A stretch of 61,567 nucleotides of DNA, from assembly GCF_902859825.1 (NCBI RefSeq), contig NZ_CADIKB010000037.1, forward strand, positions 1-61,567, in the 5' to 3' direction. The DNA is from Paraburkholderia phenoliruptrix (GTDB taxonomy: Bacteria > Pseudomonadota > Gammaproteobacteria > Burkholderiales > Burkholderiaceae). This document shows, piece by piece, positions 8,186 to 14,785 of this stretch (positions are counted from its first letter, which is position 1; each line of letters opens with the position of its first letter). The position numbers and the translations under genes are program-made. The notes under the pieces were generated by a model. It was not told the origin of the DNA, did no database searches, and was given only the letters and a program-made list of their open reading frames with translations.

Positions 8186-8520
8186 CGCACCGGGACTCCC
8201 AGTTCTTGCTGCTCGCAGACCTTTTCGCATTTCGGCTGGCTGACCACGTAACATTTGCGAGGCATTTGGTGCTCAGGAGTACAAGCCTGCTTCCTGCGAA
8301 ACGCGCGCCTGTTCGCGCAGCGCCCTGCGCGCAATCCTTTTGCGCTTGCGACGATGGGCCTCGGCTTTTCGCGCAGCAGATACCGGTAACCGCCGATAAC
8401 GAGCGCTGGCCGCAAAACGTGCTTGTGCAGCAATTTCCGCACGATGTAGGCATGGCTGACGTTGGCTGCGCCAACTCCGTAGAGACGTATGCATTTGCAG
8501 TGCCCGCAACGTGACTGCAA
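8179..8520 (-). CDS. Possible small Cys-rich protein
   Basis: This open frame ends in the ATGCTGA overlap with the HAD gene, which is the main reason to believe it. From the TTG at 8520 it would encode 113 residues with cysteine pairs near each end (RCGHCKC at the start, KCYVV and KCEKVCEQ near the end), possibly a zinc site, and a basic middle. No ATG or GTG start with a good ribosome site was found, so the start is a guess. A competing frame (8273-8545) is Arg/Lys/Ala-rich and less protein-like. Confidence 0.35.
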   Translation of the reverse strand: MQSRCGHCKCIRLYGVGAANVSHAYIVRKLLHKHVLRPALVIGGYRYLLREKPRPIVASAKGLRAGRCANRRAFRRKQACTPEHQMPRKCYVVSQPKCEKVCEQQELGVPVRC

Positions 8521-8548
8521 AGGTTTGGGGTATGAGCGCGAACAATGG

Positions 8549-9649
8549 TCAGCGCTTCCGAAGATAAGCGACAACTTTTTTGGCGACATCAACGACGCAT
8601 CTATGTTTGCTAATAAGTGCGATTCTCGATTCCCTTGCGGGACCCGACGCAAATGCTGCATGTACGCGAATGAAGCCGCCGTTTGCGAGGATATGCACGC
8701 GAGCTTCCGGGACCGGTTGTGAGTAGCCCGCAGACTGTCGCTCGATAAACACGGTGAACGTTCGAACTCCGGGGTATGGTCCGAGCGGCCACGAGTATCC
8801 GTGCGAGTGAAGGGCCTCGGAAGCGCGTTCCCACAGGGGCTTACGCGGGTCAATCTCCGCAATCGCCGTGAACAGCGGCTCGACACCATCAGGCTCACTC
8901 TCGTGCTCACCCTCGTAAAGTCTGACGGCAGTCCGCGAATACTGCGCCGCCCACGCCTTGGCCAATTCACAAAGCCGCTTGTAATCACGGTCATCAGCGA
9001 GCATTTGAAGCGGACTCTTTGCGCCCAAGGCACCGTGCGGCGTGGACAGAAAATCGAGACGGCTGCCTTGAGGCGCGGGGACAATGATTCTGCAGATTGC
9101 CTGCAGGCGTTTGCAGTTCAGTCGTGGGTCGGCCAGCACCGCAGGGAAATAGGCGGTGCCATCGACATCAAGGCTGAAGATGCTGCCGTCATCGAGCATG
9201 TGCGCGAAACGCTTTTTGTTGACACCAAGGCGAGCATGGAATTCATCTGCCGGAAGGAGTTGACCGTTCGCGACCATCTGACGCCGTGCTTGCAAAGCTT
9301 GCTCACGAATACTGTCTTCGAGAGATACGGCGTCGGACCGCATCCTCGAGTCCTCTTGGAGCCGTGCCTCGATGCTTCCTGACTGCGGCGACAAAATGAC
9401 CACTCGCTCGAGCCAGTTGTCATCGGTTGCGGCGTCCCAGCCCATCGGGCAGCCGTCGCTCGCAGGATGATGAATAACTTTGGTAGTACCATCGGCCTCG
9501 CGATGACGCTCGCAGGTCCATGGTTCTGCAATCAAGACGACGTCGACGAGTTCTTCGGTCTCCGCGAAGTCGGCATAGCGTGGAAACAATAAAACGACTG
9601 CGTCCGGGTCAGCGTCTTTAAGGCGCGTGAGCAATTCAGCGACTTTCAT
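8549..9649 (-). CDS. Multidomain protein with MbcA/ParS-like segment and the operon's shared C-terminal module
   Basis: This 366-residue protein has three visible parts. Residues 1-90 (MKVAELLTRLKDADPDAVV, then acidic) resemble a small module common in Burkholderia hypothetical proteins. The middle (about 130-245: LGVNKKRFAHMLDDGSIF, YFPAVLADPRL, STPHGALGAKSPLQMLADD) matches an HTH plus DUF2384 arrangement as in MbcA/ParS/Xre antitoxins. The last ~95 residues, from Trp273 (WERASEAL, GPYP, FTVFIER), recur in two neighbouring proteins. The start ATG overlaps the upstream stop (TGATG), with AAGGGG before it. A nucleic-acid-binding or antitoxin role is inferred. Confidence 0.75.
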   Translation of the reverse strand: MKVAELLTRLKDADPDAVVLLFPRYADFAETEELVDVVLIAEPWTCERHREADGTTKVIHHPASDGCPMGWDAATDDNWLERVVILSPQSGSIEARLQEDSRMRSDAVSLEDSIREQALQARRQMVANGQLLPADEFHARLGVNKKRFAHMLDDGSIFSLDVDGTAYFPAVLADPRLNCKRLQAICRIIVPAPQGSRLDFLSTPHGALGAKSPLQMLADDRDYKRLCELAKAWAAQYSRTAVRLYEGEHESEPDGVEPLFTAIAEIDPRKPLWERASEALHSHGYSWPLGPYPGVRTFTVFIERQSAGYSQPVPEARVHILANGGFIRVHAAFASGPARESRIALISKHRCVVDVAKKVVAYLRKR

Positions 9650-10044
9650 CACCACCCCTTCGCAATCAGCTGCTTCACAACCTGCAGTACTATCGTCGCC
9701 GCGTCGTCATGCGGGTCAACGTGGACGCTCTCCACGCCCACGCACTCACCATGCTCAAGCAACACGCTCGCATTCGTTCGTCTGTTTCGTGCAACAAAAT
9801 TGATGCGCGCGACAAGCTCGATACCACTGCGCCGCGAGCGCTTGACCAACACAGTGAAACAATCGCTCGGCGGCGCTGGCGTGCTGTACCTGTCGAGACA
9901 CACCTCCAAAACTTTGCACGCCTCCTCAAGAAGGCTTAACCGTTGCCCATCATGGCGCACGACACAACCCTCAAGCTCGCAGAGAGGCTCATGTAAAGGA
10001 ATGCCACCCGAGCCCTCTCTGTCGTAAATTGCGATTGTCAGCAT
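9649..10044 (-). CDS. Hypothetical protein with the shared C-terminal module
   Basis: A 131-residue protein of unknown family. The start ATG at 10044 has a strong GGAAGG ribosome site 4 bases upstream; an upstream in-frame start at 10107 lacks one. The C-terminal half (EEACKVLE, then FTVLVKRS at 63-70, beta-like strands, and a final helix IVLQVVKQLIAKGW) is laid out like the ends of both neighbouring gene products, so it is likely a diverged copy of one module. The stop overlaps the start of the next gene by one base. Confidence 0.7.
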   Translation of the reverse strand: MLTIAIYDREGSGGIPLHEPLCELEGCVVRHDGQRLSLLEEACKVLEVCLDRYSTPAPPSDCFTVLVKRSRRSGIELVARINFVARNRRTNASVLLEHGECVGVESVHVDPHDDAATIVLQVVKQLIAKGW

Positions 10045-10132
10045 GGCCCTTCCGGCGAACGATATTTGAAAACAGACTTCCTTTTGCTTCGGCCATTGGC
10101 AGGGCAATGCACCTCTTCCTCGCGCTGGATGC

Positions 10133-10558
10133 TCAAAGACCCGGACGCGCTAACGCAGCCTCCAGCACGCGACGAGAAGCGGTGACCACGTCATCGCCAA
10201 TGACGTAGTGGCATGGCGGAAGCCGCTGGACCGACTGACCCGTTTGTACGGTGGCGAAAGCGAACCTGCCCTCACATCGAACGTCAATTCGAAAGGTGAC
10301 CACTGCGCGAAGGTCCGTCGTCGCATAGCCAGACGTCTCGTGAACAAAAATCGTGAATTGCGCGGCGACTGGATATGGACCGGGCGGAGTCGGGTGCGCG
10401 AGGGCGAGTATCGCCCGCTGCCACGTCGAACCGCGCGATTCGATTGAGCTGCCATCACACACTACGAACAAGGTGTCGGCACTGCAGTCACCCAGGTACA
10501 CAGCGACGTCTGTCTGCAGGGAGGTGGTGCCTGGCGACAAGCCTGAAGCTCCGCTCAT
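10133..10558 (-). CDS. Hypothetical protein with the shared C-terminal module
   Basis: A 141-residue protein of no known family. Residues 46-141 (WQRAILALAH, GPYP at 60-63, FTIFVHET from 68, then a strand-rich stretch and terminal helix VTASRRVLEAALAR) align with the C-terminal ~95 residues of the protein encoded at 8549-9649. The ATG at 10558 is preceded by GAGAGG at 7 bases; an upstream in-frame start at 10636 would overlap the DUF6088 gene. It lies 28 bp after that gene. The short N-terminal part is unique. Confidence 0.7.
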   Translation of the reverse strand: MSGASGLSPGTTSLQTDVAVYLGDCSADTLFVVCDGSSIESRGSTWQRAILALAHPTPPGPYPVAAQFTIFVHETSGYATTDLRAVVTFRIDVRCEGRFAFATVQTGQSVQRLPPCHYVIGDDVVTASRRVLEAALARPGL

Positions 10559-10586
10559 TGCCCATCCTCTCGTCTGTAGGTTCGGG

Positions 10587-11114
10587 TCACAGCGTGTCCT
10601 TACCAACGCGCTCGTACAAGACTCTCCTGCTACCAACCTGAATCCGCCGGGTGATACGTCGTGGGCCAGTTGTTACCACTGCCACCATCGGTATCTGCGT
10701 GGACGTACCACCGTTGTACTCTCTCGCGAGCTTTCCCGGACCGACGGAAATGCCCAGCTTTTTGAAAGCCTCCGCAGCTATGGCCTCAAAAGGGGCTGCC
10801 GGCAGTAGCGTTCCAGTGAACCGATTCATCCGCGTCTTCGCGTAAATGCCTTGGCCCACTCGTATCAGTTGTCCAGTCGCGACCAGCCGTGCCAGAACGC
10901 GCGTCAGTTGCGAGGGTCCGCCGAGATGCGATAGCTCGGAACGGAGAATCACGACACCAACTCGGGTGCGTATTGAGCGCATGACTCTGTCCTCAAGTCG
11001 TGACTTCCGTGCGGCGACCACGCCATCCTCCTCAGCGCCAAGTGAAGACCATCGCAACGTGGTTTCGTCTCCATCGTCCGATTGGCATGTCGTGCTCATG
11101 ACCGTATTGTCCAC
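10587..11114 (-). CDS. DUF6088 family protein (AbiEi-like antitoxin), copy 2
   Basis: A 175-residue paralogue of the protein at 6258-6665. Matching blocks include RVGQGIYAKTRMNRFTG, AAPFEAIAAEAFKKLGI, GKLAREYNGGTSTQIPM and RRIQVGSRRVLYE. It has an extra ~35-residue N-terminal tail if translation starts at the GTG at 11114, which has GGGGGAGG 8 bases upstream; an ATG five codons later is possible. It is the second gene of the operon, 21 bp after the phosphoesterase-like gene. No nucleotidyltransferase toxin is encoded next to it. It may act as a repressor or antitoxin for an unrecognised partner in the operon. Confidence 0.82.
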   Translation of the reverse strand: MDNTVMSTTCQSDDGDETTLRWSSLGAEEDGVVAARKSRLEDRVMRSIRTRVGVVILRSELSHLGGPSQLTRVLARLVATGQLIRVGQGIYAKTRMNRFTGTLLPAAPFEAIAAEAFKKLGISVGPGKLAREYNGGTSTQIPMVAVVTTGPRRITRRIQVGSRRVLYERVGKDTL

Positions 11115-11135
11115 GACCGACGCCTCCCCCGTAGC

Positions 11136-12794
11136 CTACGAAGTAACGGCGAGACGGTCGGCGTAGTCGAGCGCGTCAAGCAAAGTAGACAAATCGAGAA
11201 GCCTCGGACCACCCTGCGGAAATTCTCCGACCCGGGTCAGGCGCGTGATAAACGGCCACTCCTCGTCGCGTTTGAACATCTCTCTGAGATGCTTCCGAAG
11301 CTGTTCAACTTCCACCTCTTGGCATCGGACATGGATGTCGAGATACTCACATACCTTCGTCATCCTAATCGCATGGACCGGCGGAGCCACTGCACGCGCC
11401 TCGATTCCACGCGCCTCCAGTTCCCGCAAAATTGCGGCAGCACGCTTGGCCCATTGGCTGAGCGTCCGGGCTGCCTCTCCCGCTATTCCACGCACCGAAT
11501 CGATGTGCGTCTCCATCCTGTTGAGCAGCTCGTAATAGTCGAAACCGGAATCTCGGGAATCCTTGGCGGGATAGCCAGGTGGCACTGCATAGTCTATGCG
11601 TGTTGTGAGGAGCAACGACTGGAGGTGGTCTGCCGGCTGGTAGATTTGACGCTCCAATTCGGCCGCCGCGCTGACCGCTCTCGTGAACAGCTGCATCTCA
11701 TCGTGAATAGTCCGGCGCACGCACATTCGCAAAGTTGAGCTTCGCGTCATTGTGTGCGGAACAATGGCGTCCACATTCTTATGCACTTGTCTCATCGCTT
11801 CGACGATGGTTGCCGCTTGGCTAGAAAGCGGCGCACGTAGTCCGTCTTCGAGGTTGATTACCGGGCTCAAGATGGGCTTCCGTTCGCTTTGCACCCGCCT
11901 TCGACGGTCCTTTCCCATCGCCGCCTCGCTCAGCGCCTTGTCCAGCCGTTCGCCAACCTCTAGGGCCGCGTCTTCGTCTGCAAAGCCGCCGAAGACGCGC
12001 GTTCCTTCGATAGCCACGTCTGTCGTTGTGTCGGTCTGCCCGTGCAGCCAATGGTCAACCGCGCCCGGATACTGACGAAGCAATGCGCGGACGCTACTTT
12101 GCACGGCCCCACCCGCGGCTGCATTTGGCGACCGTAACTCTGGCGCAAAGTGCGTCACGACGACCGTTGGTCCCTCGAACCGTTGTCGCAGCTCGTTGGC
12201 AAGCCAGGCAATGGCCCGACGATTCTCTATGAGAGCGAACGCACGACGAGCCGAATCCGCCGATGCCTTTGAGCCACCAGTGACAGATTCCCATTGATGC
12301 GCAAATGCAATCGCACTAGCCTGCTCTGCATTCATAGCGTCGCTCAGCCAGGCCGCCGTATCGACTTCGGAAAGCACCAAGTCAACGTCATGTGTCCAAT
12401 CTCTCGCGCTGAGCCCGGCACTCTCGGGCGACGACCAGAATGTGCAGCCAAGATAGCGGACGCCATCTAAAACGACCGTATCCCGGTCGAGTATGTAGAC
12501 CGCTGTGCCGGAGGCAGCCTGCTTGCCAGACGCCACCACCTGTGAGCAGTCGCGGCCGCGGCATTCGTCCAGACCGGCTACGTAGAGCACGGGCATACCG
12601 AGCGTAGAAAGTGCGCTCACCGCCTTGACGACATCTGGCAGGCCGCCCGGCACCACAAGCACATCGCACTTGCCTACGCCTTCTAAAGCGCGGACGCGCT
12701 CTTCGGGGTTTCCGCCGCCGAGCAACTGAACTCGCGGAAAAGGCCGGTCGCGAAACAGCTTCCACGTGCTGCCCGCGGGATTGTCTAAAGTCAA
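11136..12794 (-). CDS. Calcineurin-like phosphoesterase fold with lost metal ligands plus helical tail
   Basis: This 552-residue protein aligns by eye with Burkholderia metallophosphoesterases through its first ~280 residues (RVQLL, CDVLVVPGG, PVLYVAG, DGVRYLGCTFW, VVVTHFAPE, HWLHGQTD). The catalytic signatures are eroded: SDLH is replaced by GGGN (26-29), AGD by PGG (49-51), GNHE by GLDE (74-77), THH by THF (~214) and GHTH by GQTD (~250). It is probably a non-catalytic binding or scaffold version. Residues ~300-552 form a long mostly helical region of unknown type. The start is a TTG with GAGGTGG just upstream. It is the first gene of the operon, opposite the XRE regulator. Confidence 0.75.
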   Translation of the reverse strand: MTLDNPAGSTWKLFRDRPFPRVQLLGGGNPEERVRALEGVGKCDVLVVPGGLPDVVKAVSALSTLGMPVLYVAGLDECRGRDCSQVVASGKQAASGTAVYILDRDTVVLDGVRYLGCTFWSSPESAGLSARDWTHDVDLVLSEVDTAAWLSDAMNAEQASAIAFAHQWESVTGGSKASADSARRAFALIENRRAIAWLANELRQRFEGPTVVVTHFAPELRSPNAAAGGAVQSSVRALLRQYPGAVDHWLHGQTDTTTDVAIEGTRVFGGFADEDAALEVGERLDKALSEAAMGKDRRRRVQSERKPILSPVINLEDGLRAPLSSQAATIVEAMRQVHKNVDAIVPHTMTRSSTLRMCVRRTIHDEMQLFTRAVSAAAELERQIYQPADHLQSLLLTTRIDYAVPPGYPAKDSRDSGFDYYELLNRMETHIDSVRGIAGEAARTLSQWAKRAAAILRELEARGIEARAVAPPVHAIRMTKVCEYLDIHVRCQEVEVEQLRKHLREMFKRDEEWPFITRLTRVGEFPQGGPRLLDLSTLLDALDYADRLAVTS

Positions 12795-12858
12795 AAGCCA
12801 CCTCGATTGGACGCGATGTGCGAGCCGTTGCAGCCCGCCTAAAACTGATAGAACGGAG

Positions 12859-12936
12859 TGTAGGCGTTTACGTTGTACATGTAAATGTCTACAATTTAAA
12901 TGTAGAACATTTATCTGCTGTAGACATTTACGTTGT
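12859..12936. promoter_or_regulatory. Array of four operator-like repeats between divergent genes
   Basis: Four related elements are present: TGTAGGCGTTTACGTTGT (12859-12876), the inverted GTAAATGTCTACA (12881-12893), TGTAGAACATTTA (12901-12913) and TGTAGACATTTACGTTGT (12919-12936). The second and fourth form a perfect 13-bp inverted repeat. They fill the divergent promoter region, 18 bp before the XRE gene and 64 bp before the operon. Binding by the double-XRE protein, controlling both directions, is the natural inference. Confidence 0.72.
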
Positions 12937-12954
12937 CGTCATCAAAATGGCGGC

Positions 12955-13428
12955 ATGAAAAAATCTAGTGAGCCCGTGACCCTGCGAGAACGTTTCGCAA
13001 GAAACCTGAGGGCCTATCGCCTTGAGCTGGGGATGACGCAGGAGGAGCTCGGCACTTACATTGACGCCGACCGTACGGCCATCAGCCGTCTGGAACGAAC
13101 ATTCGGCAACCCGACATTGGAACGCGCAGAGGCGCTCGCGAGCGCACTGAGCATCGATGTTCGTGTTTTGATGACTTTCTCTGGCAAGGGTGAAATCGAG
13201 CGACGCCCGCCGACCGGCGATGTCACGAGCGCCGCTGTTGGCGCTAAGGTTGCAAGATTGCGAGAAAAAATGGGGCTCACACAGAAACAGCTTGGGGAGC
13301 TCGCGGGGGTTGACCGCAATTTCATCTCAAGGGTTGAAGCACCACACGGCCGCACCACGCCCCTTGAGCTTGCGACGCTCGAGAAGCTCGCAGCGGCATT
13401 TGGAATCCATCCTGTCGAGCTGCTTTAG
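12955..13428 (+). CDS. Transcriptional regulator with two tandem XRE (Cro/CI) HTH domains
   Basis: A 157-residue protein with two consecutive XRE helix-turn-helix domains: about residues 12-65 (LRAYRLELGMTQEELGTYID, RTAISRLER) and about 95-157 (VARLREKMGLTQKQLGELAG, RNFISRVE). Few linker residues separate them, suggesting that one chain contacts two half-sites. The ATG at 12955 follows the four-repeat array; an in-frame start at 12766 would run through the array and is rejected. It is divergent from the ten-gene operon and probably its repressor as well as its own. HTH calls are firm, targets inferred. Confidence 0.87.
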   Translation: MKKSSEPVTLRERFARNLRAYRLELGMTQEELGTYIDADRTAISRLERTFGNPTLERAEALASALSIDVRVLMTFSGKGEIERRPPTGDVTSAAVGAKVARLREKMGLTQKQLGELAGVDRNFISRVEAPHGRTTPLELATLEKLAAAFGIHPVELL

Positions 13429-13445
13429 GCCCAGGACACTCGCGC

Positions 13446-13646
13446 TTATCCGTTGTTCAACCACGTTTGGACTGCGTCCTGTCGCCAACGGAGAAGTTCG
13501 CGGTCGTACAACTGAGCGCGGGGTGGCAGGAGCCAGGGGCGGTGTTTTGCTTGCAGAACTACAGTGTGAATTGACAGATTAAGCAGTTCGGCCAGTTCCT
13601 GAGCATCAAGGTATGTGGGGCCTTGATTTGCATCGAACGAGGTCAT
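13446..13646 (-). CDS. AlpA/excisionase-like small HTH protein
   Basis: A 66-residue protein with a MerR-type or HTH_17 winged helix (YLDAQELAELLNLSIHTVVL, then a basic wing and RELLRWRQDAVQTWL). This size and layout fit AlpA-type regulators and recombination directionality factors of islands and phages. It converges on the XRE gene (17 bp apart). Its presence near the island end supports a mobile origin, but no integrase is visible in the window. Confidence 0.7.
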   Translation of the reverse strand: MTSFDANQGPTYLDAQELAELLNLSIHTVVLQAKHRPWLLPPRAQLYDRELLRWRQDAVQTWLNNG

Positions 13647-13667
13647 AGAGCGTTTACAGCAATTGAT

Positions 13668-13820
13668 TTAAATGCCTCCACGAGACCCAATTTCGGGAGT
13701 TTCTTCAGCGTTCCGAACAGTCAAGTCTGTTGCGCGTGCGCCACTCAACGACAGCATCGCAGCAGCGATAGAGAAGACAAAGAGGCCGACGAGCGGCTTG
13801 TCGCCGCCATCGTTTTGCAT
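13668..13820 (-). CDS. Possible small membrane or exported peptide
   Basis: A 50-residue ORF with one hydrophobic segment (PLVGLFVFSIAAAMLSLSGA) followed by a polar tail, ending 21 bp before the AlpA-like gene on the same strand. There is no good ribosome site at the ATG at 13820; longer in-frame starts exist up to 13943. It may be a leader peptide or a chance frame. Confidence 0.3.
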   Translation of the reverse strand: MQNDGGDKPLVGLFVFSIAAAMLSLSGARATDLTVRNAEETPEIGSRGGI

Positions 13821-14190
13821 GTGCGAGGGTTTGGGGGCTTCTGACCGGAATCTCCGAACTTCTGCGGACCCGATGCCATCCACATCTCGCACATGCCTTC
13901 GGAGCCGATGGATATCTGTTAGTGCCGGGCGGCCTGCTACCACCTTTGCTTCTCGACGGACTCTCTGGAACGCAACTGACCGATGCCTTGAACGCCTACG
14001 TTCGGAGGGCCAAGACTGATGCGAGCGATGCCGCTTTGGTAACGTTGCACGGGATTGTGGCAGCCCGGTGAGCCGGGGAGAGCTCCACCGCCAACCAAGT
14101 CAGCGTACTGCGCGACCAGCACGCCGCAAGGCTCGTTCCTTTTCCGCTCGTCCGAACTCTCCCGTGCGAGTACCGCCGAACAAGCGTGGT
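13821..14190. other. Non-coding island edge
   Basis: About 370 bp where no frame looks like a protein on either strand. It lies between the last island genes and the AATAGTT dyad next to the glutamate synthase remnant, and is the place to look for an attachment site. Confidence 0.4.
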
Positions 14191-14246
14191 AATAGTTAGC
14201 CAACTATTACGAAACCCCGTACTCACTCACATCGAGCGCAATAGTT
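14191..14246. repeat. AATAGTT dyad and extra copy at the island junction
   Basis: AATAGTT (14191-14197) and AACTATT (14202-14208) form an inverted repeat with a 4-bp centre; a third copy, AATAGTTGG, occurs at 14240-14248. The set ends within about 20 bp of where glutamate-synthase homology begins. Such short dyads are compatible with a recombinase core site or element end, but no partner copy is visible. Confidence 0.35.
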
Positions 14247-14254
14247 GGTTTTTG

Positions 14255-14641
14255 GGGGCCATATCCTTCGGCTGCATCCAGGCGCAAACCTGCCACACCG
14301 GGCGCTGCCCGACCGGCGTCGCGACGCAAGACCCGGTGCGCCAGCGTGCGCTTGTCGTGCCGGACAAGGCCGACCGCGTCTTCAACTTCCACCACAACAC
14401 GCTGCATGCGCTGAAGGAGATCGTTCAGGCTGCCGGTCTCAAGCATCCCGCGGAGCTGCGCGCGCATCACATCGTGCGACGTGTGTCGTCGCATGAGGTG
14501 CAGCTGATGTCCGAGCTGCTGAAGTATCTCGAGCCCAACGATCTTCTCAATGGGAATTATCGTTACTCGCTGTACGAGAAATGGTGGCCGGTTGCGCAAA
14601 GCGATTCGTTTTCGCCGAAGGTGGAGTTGGCGGTGGCCTGA
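14255..14641 (+). pseudogene. 3' fragment of an FMN-binding glutamate synthase family gene
   Basis: From about 14260 the frame encodes the C-terminal ~125 residues of an FMN-binding glutamate-synthase-like protein. The motif GCIQAQTCHTGRCPTGVATQ (Fe-S cluster cysteines) is followed by RQRALVVPDKADRV, FHHNTLHALKEIVQAAGL and an end like YEKWWPVAQSDSF. Family members are roughly 500 residues or more, so the FMN barrel is missing. The in-frame codons upstream (to 14186) do not resemble the family. The break coincides with the change from island-like to core-like DNA. It is most likely the right half of a gene interrupted by integration, with the 5' part outside the window. Confidence 0.8.
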
Positions 14642-14785
14642 AGCACTCGGCAAGGACAACCGCTCCCTTCCCAAAACGGACACCCCCCCGCCTTTCCGTT
14701 AAAATCTCGGGTTTAGCACTTTGCTCCACGGTCGCCCCGCGTGCCTTCGCGCCCGCGGCGCGGCCTCATGCCCGAAAGGCACTTC

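Noticed and set aside
8273..8545. Arg/Lys-rich ORF in a competing frame upstream of the HAD gene
   Set aside because: It begins with TTG, is low in hydrophobic residues and competes with the frame whose stop overlaps the HAD start, which is the better-supported reading.
14741..14785. Longer GlyQ N-terminus from GTG 14741 or ATG 14768
   Set aside because: The conserved GlyQ start and the GAAAGG site both point to ATG 14786.
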